Shown here in pieces: positions 38,101-46,738 of a stretch of 64,000 nt of DNA. Position 1 is the stretch's first letter; each line of letters opens with the position of its first letter. Source of the DNA: Candidatus Competibacter denitrificans Run_A_D11 (GTDB taxonomy: Bacteria > Pseudomonadota > Gammaproteobacteria > Competibacterales > Competibacteraceae); the NCBI RefSeq assembly GCF_001051235.1, contig NZ_CBTJ020000037.1, forward strand, positions 1-64,000, written 5' to 3'. The position numbers and the translations under genes were made by a program. The notes below the pieces were generated by a model. That model worked only from the letters and a program-made list of their open reading frames with translations, made no database searches and was not told the origin of the DNA.

Positions 38101-40374
38101 TTACAATGTGCTAAGCTGCGATTTAGCATCCGCTGCCTGAGGAAAATCTGGGCTTAAACGCAAGGCTTCTTGCAGCGATTGTTTGGCGCGATCTTTCTCA
38201 CCCGCCTTGAGATAAGCCATCCCCAGATGGTAGTGATAGATAGGGTTTTGCGCGTTTTTAGCGATACTTTGACGGAATTCACGGATAGCGAGCGGCGCAT
38301 TATCCTGCTTGTAGTAAATCCAGCCGACCGTATCACTGATATCCGGCTGTTCGGGAAGCACCGCTTGCGCCTGTTTCGCGTACTGAAGTGCGGCGGCTAA
38401 ATCCTGGCCGTTTTCCGCTAGCAACCAGGCCAAATTGTTGGCTGCCACGGCGGCACGCGGGTTGATCTGTAATGCTTTCTCATACCATTGGCGTGCATCG
38501 GCGACTTTATTTTGGGCCTGAAAAATGGTCGCAACCATGGTGGGTGCGCCCGCATTGGTAGGATTCTTCTGGGCTAGCTGCTCGAACTCTTGGCGGGCTT
38601 GATCAAGCTTTCCCTGTCTGAGATAGATCTGAGCCAACAATCCGAAGGGTTCTAGACGGTCCGGAGCGACCTCTAATACTTTGCGGAGAATCTGTTCGGC
38701 TTTGGACGTATCGCCTGTCGCTGCATGAATCTGCGCCGCCAATATCAGCAGATTTGGGTTATCCGGTGTTGCCTGGAGCTTTTTCTCAATGCGAGCCAGG
38801 GCATCTTGTGGTTTTTTCTCGCTTAAATCTAAGGCGGCCACCCCGGCCAAGGCTTCACCCGAATCGGGTTCCAACGCTAGAGCACGCTCAAATGCACGCC
38901 GGGCACCCACGCTATCTTTTTTCTGAAAGTGCAGGGCACCCAACTGAATATGGGGGATAGCTGCCTTTGGAAACTTCTGTGCCAGATCATTCAGGATCGC
39001 TTCCGCTTTTTCAGGCTGGTTTTGTGAAACCAGGATCTTCGCCAGAAGCAGTTGTGGGCCAGGATTGCCCGGCTGACTCTTGGCAGCAGCTTCAGCGTAA
39101 CTTAAGGCTCCTTTCCCATCTCCAGCGGCCAAAGTGAGCTGAGCAAGTTGCATCTGTGCACCTACGGCACCGGGATTGATCTCCAGAACCCGCTTGAACG
39201 CATCAATCGATTGGTCGTTTTGTTGGCGCGATGCATACACCGTCCCCAACAGATAATGACCGGCGGCAAATTTTGGATCAGCGTCAATAGCCGCTTGGAT
39301 TTTAGTGAGCGCCTCATCAGTTTTCTTATCGGCCAGCAAAAAGCGGCCTTTCAACAAGAGAGCTTCAGGATTTTTCGATTCGCGGCCCAAGACCTCATCA
39401 ATCAGGCGATGCCCGGATTCACGCTGCCCTCCTGCGAAATCAAGCGCCGCCAAGCGCCGCTGTGCTTCAGCAAAGCCTTGCTTGTCTTGAACCAAGGCCG
39501 TCAGCAACGGGCGCGCTTCCTGCTCCCGTTTATGCAAAATGTAATAGTCAGCCAAGGCCAAGCGAGAGGCAACACCGGTTTTATCAGCCTCAACAACGGT
39601 CTTGAGCGGCTTTTCGGCCTCGGCGGCGCGACCGGACGCCAAATAAAACGCGGCTAGCGCGCGATTAGCGCGCACATCGTTAGGCTCTAAAGTAATCGCG
39701 TCTTGTAAGGATTTTTCCGCTGCGGCGGGCTGATTGGTAGCCCACAGATAATTCGCTAAGGCCAAGCGCGCATTGACTGATTTCGGGTCGAGCGCGACGG
39801 CTTTTTCGAAACCAGCCCGAGCCTCTTCCCGGTTGCCACGGGCCATCTGGAGTGCACCCAATACCCCATAGGCCCGGCTTTCGTCGGGATCAAGCTGAAT
39901 GGCCTCCTCCATCTCTTTGATCGCACCATCCATATCCTTGAGGCCGGCCAACGCATTGGCCTTGAGGATCTGCGCGTCAATATGTTTTGGATCATTAGCC
40001 AACACCTGATCAGCTCTTGCCTTGGCATCTTCGAATTTCTGAGCCAGCAGAAGCAATGCACCGGCTTTAAGCTGTGCCTCGTTATCTTTCGGCAATAAAG
40101 CCGCTGCGCGCGTATATTCGAACAGCGCATTCCTGGCATCGCGTGTATAGGTGTAAGCTTCCGCCAGCTTCAGGCGGGCTTCACCATACTGTGGGTCTTG
40201 CTGGATCGCATTGCGGTATTCAATGATCGCTTCGGGATATTTTTTTTGTTCGAAATAAGTATTGCCTTTATCAAAATACTCTTTCTTGGCTACTTGGGGA
40301 TCTTTAGAGCAGCCTACGGCGAATAAGCTGAGAGTGGTAAGCAAAACAATTGATACCTTTGTGCTCATGATCAT
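38101..40374 (-). CDS. prsT: PEP-CTERM system TPR-repeat lipoprotein (PrsT)
   Basis: PrsT is an exported tetratricopeptide protein found with XrtA exosortase. The 757-residue protein has a signal peptide with a lipobox-like end (LFAVGC, Cys near residue 22), then roughly twenty TPR units across the rest of the chain, recognisable by repeats such as YPEAIIEYRNAIQQDPQYGE and the recurring A-x-x-x-L-x-P spacing. AAGGA lies 5 bases before ATG 40374; an in-frame ATG two codons later is possible. It probably scaffolds exopolysaccharide or PEP-CTERM protein export at the envelope. It lies between epsI and prsK. Confidence 0.88.
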   Translation of the reverse strand: MIMSTKVSIVLLTTLSLFAVGCSKDPQVAKKEYFDKGNTYFEQKKYPEAIIEYRNAIQQDPQYGEARLKLAEAYTYTRDARNALFEYTRAAALLPKDNEAQLKAGALLLLAQKFEDAKARADQVLANDPKHIDAQILKANALAGLKDMDGAIKEMEEAIQLDPDESRAYGVLGALQMARGNREEARAGFEKAVALDPKSVNARLALANYLWATNQPAAAEKSLQDAITLEPNDVRANRALAAFYLASGRAAEAEKPLKTVVEADKTGVASRLALADYYILHKREQEARPLLTALVQDKQGFAEAQRRLAALDFAGGQRESGHRLIDEVLGRESKNPEALLLKGRFLLADKKTDEALTKIQAAIDADPKFAAGHYLLGTVYASRQQNDQSIDAFKRVLEINPGAVGAQMQLAQLTLAAGDGKGALSYAEAAAKSQPGNPGPQLLLAKILVSQNQPEKAEAILNDLAQKFPKAAIPHIQLGALHFQKKDSVGARRAFERALALEPDSGEALAGVAALDLSEKKPQDALARIEKKLQATPDNPNLLILAAQIHAATGDTSKAEQILRKVLEVAPDRLEPFGLLAQIYLRQGKLDQARQEFEQLAQKNPTNAGAPTMVATIFQAQNKVADARQWYEKALQINPRAAVAANNLAWLLAENGQDLAAALQYAKQAQAVLPEQPDISDTVGWIYYKQDNAPLAIREFRQSIAKNAQNPIYHYHLGMAYLKAGEKDRAKQSLQEALRLSPDFPQAADAKSQLSTL

Positions 40375-40395
40375 TCTATTCCTTCAGAGGCCAAC

Positions 40396-40420
40396 AAAAA
40401 CGTTCGCGGCTCAACCGCGA
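40396..40420 (-). terminator. Hairpin with T run between epsI and prsT
   Basis: On the minus strand TCGCGG and CCGCGA form a 6-bp stem around a 5-base loop (40404-40420), followed by ACGTTTTTG. It lies after epsI and just before prsT, so it may attenuate read-through from xrtA-epsI or be a leader element of prsT. Confidence 0.4.
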
Positions 40421-40478
40421 CCGACCGGTTGATAGTACTGTCGTTAATCAACGAATACGATCCGTCACCCTAGTAGAC

Positions 40479-41141
40479 TTACGTCGTACTAGCCGCAGGC
40501 AAGTACCATCCCAAGATTGGTAGAATCGCCTGCGCGAAATCTGTTGCCGCCCGCTCGCTGTCTGCTTCGGTGCCAGAGGAGATAACCGGCGAGATGATAC
40601 GGACTAAGGCAGCGTCGGTTCGGTTATAGCGAATCGCATCGAGGACCGTATAGATTTTGCCCAGGTACTCACTGGCGATAATCCGGTTGTGGCTTTGATA
40701 CCAGTAGAGAACAACCTGCCGTTCAAGCCCTTTCTGGATCGTGAGTCGATTGATTTCGACCATTTCTTCGGTGCCGCCATCCCTCACCAGCGGAAGCTGA
40801 ATGCGGTCACGGCGCACAGGCTCCCATCCTGCACCAGGCAGGCAATTTAACGGTGAGTGCATGGTATCGCCCTGGCGTTGGGACCGATAGTAGCCGACGT
40901 AGAGTGAGACAGGTGGTAGGGGCTCTTTATGGTAAAACCGATTGACATATTCATCGACGCCGAGAACCGACTCTATTTTCTGATCGAAATTCGGCAGATT
41001 TTCTCCGCGCCAAGTCCCTATCAACAAAGGCATCGTGACCAGTGATTGCCGAGTTGGCACTTGCTCGAAGTGATCGGCCCGTGCCAAATACAACGCTCCA
41101 AGCAGCATTAAAATGATTGTGGTGACCATTCGGGCCAGCAT
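40479..41141 (-). CDS. epsI: Exosortase-associated protein EpsI
   Basis: EpsI proteins accompany or are fused to exosortases and are needed for exopolysaccharide-linked protein sorting. The 220-residue protein has one N-terminal membrane segment (MVTTIILMLLGALYLARA) and the EpsI domain with IGTWRGENLP, VSLYVGYYRSQRQGDTMHSP and the conserved CLPGAGWEPV. The conserved His and Cys in the HSP...CLPG region have been suggested as functional residues in the family. AAAGGAG lies 9 bases before the ATG. It follows xrtA by 15 bases. Confidence 0.92.
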   Translation of the reverse strand: MLARMVTTIILMLLGALYLARADHFEQVPTRQSLVTMPLLIGTWRGENLPNFDQKIESVLGVDEYVNRFYHKEPLPPVSLYVGYYRSQRQGDTMHSPLNCLPGAGWEPVRRDRIQLPLVRDGGTEEMVEINRLTIQKGLERQVVLYWYQSHNRIIASEYLGKIYTVLDAIRYNRTDAALVRIISPVISSGTEADSERAATDFAQAILPILGWYLPAASTT

Positions 41142-41156
41142 CGCTGATTGCTCCTT

Positions 41157-42023
41157 TTAAGATTCAGTAACGATACGAGAGGGTGGTACCATGCGCCGGA
41201 TCACCCATTGGAACAACAGCACCATGCCAAAGGCAAATGCAAACACCAGCCAGCCGGAAAAGGTATGGAAAAACCCTTCTGCTGCCGCTGGTCCCCAGTA
41301 ATGGGCAAGAATTCCGGTACCGGCAACGCGCAACCCATTAGCGAAGATAGCGGTAGGGATGGTCGCCACTGCGAGCAACCACCGGACCCATAGCCGACTT
41401 TCTGTAAAATAACCCAGCAAAATACCGAGAGTGATTAACGACACCAGAGATCGAATCCCGCTACACGCTTCGGCAACCTCCAGAGTCGTGTGCGCCAAGA
41501 TAATGACGTTCCCCTCACGCAACACGGGGATTCCCACCATCGATAGTACGCCCGATGAGAATCGCGAGGCGAGGAGCTGCAAGGGAAATGCGACTTGATT
41601 GAAGAGAATGGCTGGAATCGGAATCATTAGTACCAGGAGAGCCAGAGGAAAAACTAACAGCCGCAAGTGGTTCCAGCCCAAAATGAACAGAATGCTGCCC
41701 GCCAAAACCGCCAACAAGCCAATACGGGTAACAAACAGCTCAGCTCCCAAAGTACCGGCGATGAGCAAAGCCACTCCCCCAAGTACCACCAGCAAACCCA
41801 ACCAACTGGGCCTAATGGCCGCCTGCATCAGCCGGTCGCGGCGCTCCCAAGCGAGATATAACGAGATGGGGACGATCAGGAAACCGTGTGAATAGTTGTC
41901 GTCTGTTGACCAATCGTGGACGAGCTTAATCACCACCTCTTGAAATAGAAAACCGAATGTGACGATATAAGTTAATAAAGCCAAGAAATGCAGTTTGAAT
42001 TTGGATAAATCAAGGGTATGCAT
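41157..42023 (-). CDS. xrtA: Exosortase (XrtA type)
   Basis: Exosortase is a membrane cysteine transpeptidase-like enzyme that removes C-terminal PEP-CTERM signals. The 288-residue protein has about eight transmembrane segments. The catalytic triad is visible: Cys in VAEACSGIRSL near residue 184, Arg in IFANGLRVAGTG near 225, and His in GFFHTFSGWLVF near 244. The N-terminal WSTDDNYSHGFLIVPISLYLAW is typical of the family. XrtA assignment rests on the adjacent epsI and prsTKR genes. The upstream DNA is AT-rich with no clear ribosome-binding site. No PEP-CTERM target protein was found in the window. Confidence 0.93.
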   Translation of the reverse strand: MHTLDLSKFKLHFLALLTYIVTFGFLFQEVVIKLVHDWSTDDNYSHGFLIVPISLYLAWERRDRLMQAAIRPSWLGLLVVLGGVALLIAGTLGAELFVTRIGLLAVLAGSILFILGWNHLRLLVFPLALLVLMIPIPAILFNQVAFPLQLLASRFSSGVLSMVGIPVLREGNVIILAHTTLEVAEACSGIRSLVSLITLGILLGYFTESRLWVRWLLAVATIPTAIFANGLRVAGTGILAHYWGPAAAEGFFHTFSGWLVFAFAFGMVLLFQWVIRRMVPPSRIVTES

Positions 42024-42185
42024 AGTGTTATTATCGTAAAATGAACATCGTTATTAAAAAACAAACGATAAATATCTAATTCTTAAAAATTTTAGCTAAA
42101 GAAATTGCATACATAATAACAACAAGCAATGCTCTATTAAATACCAAAACATTCTATCATTGGTGCATTAAGCAGCGTAACGAGA
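42024..42185. other. AT-rich leader region of the xrtA operon
   Basis: This stretch between xrtA and pilU is far more AT-rich than its surroundings. On the minus strand an inverted repeat ATCGTT / AACGAT (42047-42052 and 42064-42069) with T-rich loop lies about 25 bases before the xrtA ATG. I looked for a sigma-54 -24/-12 element (GG-N10-GC), expected if PrsR controls xrtA, and found none convincing. The main promoter of the operon is probably here but cannot be placed. Confidence 0.35.
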
Positions 42186-42209
42186 AACGGCGACCGGAAG
42201 GCCGCCGTT
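42186..42209 (-). terminator. Terminator downstream of pilU
   Basis: AACGGCG and CGCCGTT (42186-42192, 42203-42209) form a 7-bp stem extended by two further G-C pairs. Read on the minus strand it is followed by TTTCTCGTT. A second small hairpin, GCGCTT / AAGCGC, lies between it and the pilU stop codon. Both are placed to end the pilU transcript before it reaches xrtA. Confidence 0.55.
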
Positions 42210-42290
42210 CGATCTTTGAGAATTTGAGCGCTTAAGAAAGCGCAAATTTAAGCCTTGCAGTGGCAGACGGCAAAACGAAAACCGACCACA

Positions 42291-43433
42291 TCAAAACATC
42301 TGGCCGCGATTCGTATCCTCATCACGAATGCTGAGATCCATCGGAGCAGCCGATTTGCCGCCGCCGGCACCGGTTCCCTCAGAAAGTCGGATCTGCAAGC
42401 CGACATTGTTCTTAGAGTCGGCATTCTTGATCGCTTCCTCACGCGAAATCTTGCCTTCCTTGTAGAGCTTGAACAGCGATTGATCGAACGTGATCATCCC
42501 CGATTCGGTCGCCTGCTCCATGGCGTCCTTCACGTAGTCGATCTTGCCCTTCTGGACCAGATCGGCGATGTAGGGTGTATTCAGTAGGATTTCCACCGCC
42601 GGCACCAAACCGCCGTTCAGTCCACGGATCAACCGCTGTGAGATGATGGCGCGCAGATTCAATGACAAATCCATCAGCAACTGCGGCCGTGCTTCCTCAG
42701 GGAAAAAGTTGACGATGCGCTCCAACGCACCGTTGGCGTTGTTGGCGTGCAGAGTGGACATGACCAAGTGCCCAGTCTCAGAGAAGGTCAAGACGAACTT
42801 CATGACATCGCGCTCGCGGACCTCACCGACCAGGATCACATCGGGGGCCTCGCGCATAGCGCTACGCAAAGCATTTTCGTAGCTGTGCGTGTCAATGCCA
42901 ACTTCGCGTTGACCCACGACTGATTTCTTGTGTTGATGGGTAAATTCGATGGGGTCCTCAATGGTGAGAATATGGCCCGGTGCGCTGGAATTACGGTGAT
43001 CGATCATCGCGGCCAGCGTGGTGGATTTGCCCGAGCCGGTAGCGCCTACCAGCAGGAGCAACCCCCGCTTTTCCATGACGAGTTGCCGCAGTATAGGCGG
43101 CAGACCGAGTTCCTCGACTTGCGGGATATCGCCCCGAATGAAGCGAATCACCATCGAGACCTCACCGCGCTGCTTAAAGACGTTAGAGCGGAACCGGCCG
43201 ACTCCATGCAGCGGAATAGCGAAGTTAAGTTCCCATTCGTGCTCGAATTCCTTGATCTGATCGTCCTTCATAACTGAATAGGCGATCTCGCGCACCTGGC
43301 CTGGCCCAAGCACCTTGTTGCCGATTGGGCGCACCACACCGCCGATTTTGATATTGACCGGGGCACCGACATGGAAAAACAGATCGGATGCGCTCTTGTC
43401 AACCATCAATTTGAGGTAGGGAGTAATATCCAT
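42291..43433 (-). CDS. pilU: Type IV pilus retraction ATPase PilU
   Basis: PilU assists PilT in pilus retraction and twitching. The 380-residue hexameric ATPase begins with DITPYLKLMVDKSASDLFFHVGAPVNIKIGG, has Walker A GATGSGKST near residue 133, the Asp box and Walker B APDVILVGEVRERD near 205, and the His box ETGHLVMSTLHANNA. Length and the GEVR form (PilT has GEMRD) favour PilU over PilT. The C-terminal tail is Gly- and Ala-rich. It has its own promoter and terminator and stands apart from the pil-chp genes at 22-31 kb, which it serves. Confidence 0.92.
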   Translation of the reverse strand: MDITPYLKLMVDKSASDLFFHVGAPVNIKIGGVVRPIGNKVLGPGQVREIAYSVMKDDQIKEFEHEWELNFAIPLHGVGRFRSNVFKQRGEVSMVIRFIRGDIPQVEELGLPPILRQLVMEKRGLLLLVGATGSGKSTTLAAMIDHRNSSAPGHILTIEDPIEFTHQHKKSVVGQREVGIDTHSYENALRSAMREAPDVILVGEVRERDVMKFVLTFSETGHLVMSTLHANNANGALERIVNFFPEEARPQLLMDLSLNLRAIISQRLIRGLNGGLVPAVEILLNTPYIADLVQKGKIDYVKDAMEQATESGMITFDQSLFKLYKEGKISREEAIKNADSKNNVGLQIRLSEGTGAGGGKSAAPMDLSIRDEDTNRGQMF

Positions 43434-43923
43434 CGCAGTCGTCTCTCAGGCCAGCCGGCTCAAGCCATGGGGCGCAACGACCCGGCGGGTTTCGGGCAGG
43501 GGTTAGATGACTATAGGAAGAGTGGAGCGCTTCCGTTCCTATTGGCTCTTGATCTTAGAAAGATAGTATATCTCATTTTACAACATCAGCCAAAATGACT
43601 TCGCAAACGGATACCAATTTATGAAGATACACGAAGCCAGCATAACCGCTAAAGAATGCGCATTTCCTATACTTTACTGACTCGCCTCTACCAATATCTC
43701 GGCATCAATGGATTACTTCTGTCGGCGAACCACCAAAGTCAATGTCATCTTGATCCTTCTTGGAGGATGCCATACGCGCACGTCATGTTAGAGCTTATCA
43801 GTGGGCAGCGATGTTGCCAACTAGGCTGATTTCAGCATACTCAACTGCGACCAAGGCCTTGTTAATCAATGTTTATCTTCGGCCGGACGTAACCTCTATC
43901 GGCCTGCCTGAGTCTACCCAAGC
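43434..43923. other. 490-base intergenic region between divergent pilU and the RibD-like gene
   Basis: The pilU promoter occupies 43565-43593. The rest has no gene I can support. A 27-codon frame from ATG 43708 has no ribosome-binding site and no recognisable content. No start signal for the RibD-like gene at 43924 is visible; it lacks a Shine-Dalgarno sequence. Confidence 0.5.
43565..43593 (-). promoter_or_regulatory. Candidate sigma-70 promoter of pilU
   Basis: On the minus strand TTGGCT (43588-43593, four of six matches) and TATACT (43565-43570, five of six) are separated by 17 bases. They lie about 130 bases upstream of the pilU ATG in an otherwise gene-free region. Confidence 0.45.
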
Positions 43924-44850
43924 ATGATAGCCCCACCCCATCAGGACCCGCCAGCCTCTCCATCGGTACTTGAACCAGAGCTAGCCTGGTCGTTGCTGCT
44001 GACCCTACGCACCCGCGCAAAGGCATCCGAACCCCTCCCCGACCGTTTCGGGTTGAGTTTGGACAACCAGGGCCAAATCCACCTCGTTCCGGCGAATGAC
44101 CACTCTACCCTGCTTGAGATCAGCGGGGGCGGCAGGTGGAGCGCCAGAGCATCGGTAACTCCAGCAGCCAGCGAGCAACTCGATCTCTACTTGCCGCTTG
44201 CCCTTGCCAGTCATACCCAACCATTAACAGTGGCGCATCTGGGGCAAAGTCTGGATGGCTACATCGCCACACTGACTGGTGCCTCCCGCTATGTGAACGG
44301 CCCGGAGAATCTGACCCATCTGCATCGAATGCGGGCTTTGTCCGATGCCGTGGTGGTCGGCTCCCACACGGTGGCGTGCGATAACCCTCAACTGACCACC
44401 CGGCGGGTGGTCGGCCCAAACCCCGTGCGTGTAATTCTTGATCCCCGTCGCCGTTTAGACGCCCGTTGGGCTTTGTTTCAAGACCCAGCAGCACCTACTT
44501 TGCTGGTTTGCGACGAAACGCGGGTCGATTCGGCCAAATGGGGCCATGCCGATATCCTGGGTGTGCCTTGCGTTGGCCAGCGGCTTGATTTACAGGCCGT
44601 GTTTGTGCGGCTGCGAGCGCGGGGCCTGTTTGGAATTTTTGTCGAAGGGGGTGGTTTGACGGTATCCGCTTTCTTGGAGGAAAAGCTGCTGGATCGGTTA
44701 CAAATCACGGTGGCGCCGTTCATCATGGGTTCGGGTCGGCGCAGCGTGACTTTACCTCCGATCCACGATTTAGCCGACGGCTTGCGTCCTCCCCATCGTC
44801 GCTATCCGATGGGCGAAGACGTGCTATTCGATTGCCACTTACGCCCTTAA
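43924..44850 (+). CDS. RibD C-terminal-domain (dihydrofolate reductase-like) reductase with N-terminal extension
   Basis: Residues about 100-305 match the reductase domain of RibD, which reduces ribosylaminopyrimidines in flavin synthesis: VAHLGQSLDGYIA, ALSDAVVVGSHTV, DNPQLTTR, PVRVILDPRRRLD and the cofactor loop GIFVEGGGLTVSAFL. The RibD deaminase domain is absent. In its place is a 95-residue N-terminal region with no match I know. The gene converges on, and overlaps by 4 bases, the methyltransferase gene on the opposite strand, yet it belongs functionally with the 44.8-48.2 kb genes by co-occurrence. I infer reduction of a pterin- or pyrimidine-like intermediate; the substrate is not known. 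Confidence 0.8.
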   Translation: MIAPPHQDPPASPSVLEPELAWSLLLTLRTRAKASEPLPDRFGLSLDNQGQIHLVPANDHSTLLEISGGGRWSARASVTPAASEQLDLYLPLALASHTQPLTVAHLGQSLDGYIATLTGASRYVNGPENLTHLHRMRALSDAVVVGSHTVACDNPQLTTRRVVGPNPVRVILDPRRRLDARWALFQDPAAPTLLVCDETRVDSAKWGHADILGVPCVGQRLDLQAVFVRLRARGLFGIFVEGGGLTVSAFLEEKLLDRLQITVAPFIMGSGRRSVTLPPIHDLADGLRPPHRRYPMGEDVLFDCHLRP

Positions 44851-45662
44851 AGTCGGCCGAACACATCCTGATGGCCGACTTGCAGGTATGACTCTCCCTG
44901 TTCGATCCACCGCCGACGCTGAGCACCCCATGGGTCCAACCAGTCCAGCGAATCGTCAGCGATGAATTTGACGGCCTCTATCCAGCCTTCCAGGAGCGCT
45001 GTCTGCAAAGCCGCGTGGGTCGGCTCCAAGCGCCATGGGCTAGGCTGTAATATCACCCGATAGCCAAGTTCCCGTAGCGAAAACGCCAAAGAGGTCGCTG
45101 CATTCGGACCAAGCGCCGGCCCAAAACCCTTATCGGTACACTGGTGGCGGTTGATCCACTCACATACCCGTGCATCCTCCGCCAGAGCGGGTTGCCAGCG
45201 AATGGTTCCATCGTAGCTAAGCGCGACCAAAACGGTCGCTTGCCATAACCGGCAACGGTGAGTGAATCGCGTTAGCCAAGCCGAAGACACCAAATCCATA
45301 AACGCTGAGGCAGTGACCAAATCGAAAGCCGGTAGATCTAGGCTGTCCCATTCCTTTACGAGATCCAATGGTCGCCATTCCAGACTTAGCGCTAAGTCCT
45401 GTTCCACCCGCCAGGGTTGGAGCATTCTATGGCCACACGCCATTAAAGCGGCATCGTGATCAACCAAGCACCACCGCTGCTCGCCCGATAACTGCGGTGC
45501 CAAATAGCGCAGATTGGCACCCGTGCCACTGGCAACGTCCAGCACCGACAGCGGCCCCAACGATGTGCGCCAAGCCCGTAACTCAGCGGTTAGCGCCGAG
45601 CTACGGGAGATGGCATCAACCGGTTCACGAAGAGCAAGCCAAGCCGCCGCAAAACCGGCCAT
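44847..45662 (-). CDS. Class I SAM-dependent methyltransferase
   Basis: The 271-residue protein has a Rossmann methyltransferase core: motif I VLDVASGTGANLRYLAPQL, the acidic end of strand 2 in CLVDHDAAL, and the later strand FDLVTASAFMDLVSSAWL. The Asp-His after strand 2 would bind the SAM ribose. I chose the ATG at 45662, which overlaps the upstream glycosyltransferase stop as TGATG; a start at 45704 would overlap that gene further. The acceptor is unknown. Tight coupling to the glycosyltransferase suggests they modify one molecule. Confidence 0.85.
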   Translation of the reverse strand: MAGFAAAWLALREPVDAISRSSALTAELRAWRTSLGPLSVLDVASGTGANLRYLAPQLSGEQRWCLVDHDAALMACGHRMLQPWRVEQDLALSLEWRPLDLVKEWDSLDLPAFDLVTASAFMDLVSSAWLTRFTHRCRLWQATVLVALSYDGTIRWQPALAEDARVCEWINRHQCTDKGFGPALGPNAATSLAFSLRELGYRVILQPSPWRLEPTHAALQTALLEGWIEAVKFIADDSLDWLDPWGAQRRRWIEQGESYLQVGHQDVFGRL

Positions 45663-46738
45663 CAGGTTGATACCGTCTCCAGCACGGCCGCGAATTGGGC
45701 ACACGCGCTCGGCCAGTCCGGCAATGTCGTCCGCACTCGGCGCGCGCCGTCCGCCAACTGCTGACGCAATTCCGGTTGAGCCAGCACGCGCGTCAACGCC
45801 TCAGCCAAGGCCATATCATCGCCGGGAGGAACCAATAATCCCGCGCTAGCCGGTACCGTATCGGGAATCGCACCAGCCGTCGTGCTGACAATTGGTAAGC
45901 CATGGGCCAGGGCTTCGGCCAATACCATCCCGTACCCCTCATACCAGGACGGCAGGACGAACACGTCTGCACGCTGGTAACAAGCCACCAGATCAACTGC
46001 ATCCAGCTCGCCCAACCACTCAATGCGCTCGGCCAATTCTAATTCCATGGCTAGTGTACGCAGCGTCAGGGCGGTTTGGGGGTCCAGAGTCGTGCTGCCC
46101 GCGCAACGCAAGTGCCAGGGCAGCGATTTAAGTCGCTGCAACGCCCGAAATAACACGGCATGACCTTTGCGCGGCGTCAAGCTAGCCGCGCAGAGCAACA
46201 CCAGATCAGCACGACCCGAACCCTCCGCGAGCGGTGCAGAATCAGTGCCGGGTACGACCACCGCACAGCGCTGGGCCGAGACACCGTAGTCGGCCAGTGC
46301 TCGTACCGTGTGAGGACTGGTCACGATGATTTGCCGGACATGGGTCAGGGCCATCCGTTCGCTGGCACGCAGCCGGTCTTGCAAAGCCGTGTCCAGCCCA
46401 GTTTCCAGCGCCAACGGATGGTGAACCAGCCCAACCAGTCGCAATCGCTTGCGGTGCAAGCTAACCGCTTCCGGCAAAGCGCCCAATGCGAGTCCATCGA
46501 TGATCACGAGCGCGCCTGCGGGTAAGGCCATCAACGTCTCAGCAGCGCCGCGTAGCGCGGCTGGCGTTGGCATAGGAAAAGACGCATCCAGACGGTGCAG
46601 TTCGACCTGCCAGCCCAACATCGACAACCCCGCCATGATCCGGCGGTCGTAAAGATAGCCACCGGTACGGGTCTCAATCTCGCCCGGAATCAGAAAATGG
46701 GCGCTTCTCAAGCTAACGGCCCCTCGTAAGCTGCCCAA
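45662..46738 (-). CDS. GT4-type glycosyltransferase
   Basis: The 358-residue protein has the GT-B fold of family 4: an N-terminal domain starting LRSAHFLIPGEIETRTGGYLY with a Gly-rich acceptor loop, the middle VPGTDSAPLAEGSG and LVLLCAASLTPRKGHAVLFRAL, and the donor site VFVLPSWYEGYGMVLAEALAHGLPIVST with the E-x7-E arrangement. The donor sugar and acceptor cannot be read from sequence. It overlaps the PTPS-like gene upstream by 31 bases and the methyltransferase downstream, so all three are translated as one unit. Confidence 0.88.
   Translation of the reverse strand: MGSLRGAVSLRSAHFLIPGEIETRTGGYLYDRRIMAGLSMLGWQVELHRLDASFPMPTPAALRGAAETLMALPAGALVIIDGLALGALPEAVSLHRKRLRLVGLVHHPLALETGLDTALQDRLRASERMALTHVRQIIVTSPHTVRALADYGVSAQRCAVVVPGTDSAPLAEGSGRADLVLLCAASLTPRKGHAVLFRALQRLKSLPWHLRCAGSTTLDPQTALTLRTLAMELELAERIEWLGELDAVDLVACYQRADVFVLPSWYEGYGMVLAEALAHGLPIVSTTAGAIPDTVPASAGLLVPPGDDMALAEALTRVLAQPELRQQLADGARRVRTTLPDWPSACAQFAAVLETVST

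Noticed and set aside
42024-42185. Sigma-54 promoter upstream of xrtA
   Set aside because: No GG-N10-GC arrangement close to the -24/-12 consensus could be found on the minus strand.
42291-43433. PilT rather than PilU
   Set aside because: The 380-residue length, the Gly/Ala-rich tail and the GEVR Walker B form fit PilU better.
43708-43791. 27-codon frame in the pilU upstream gap
   Set aside because: It has no ribosome-binding site and no family features.
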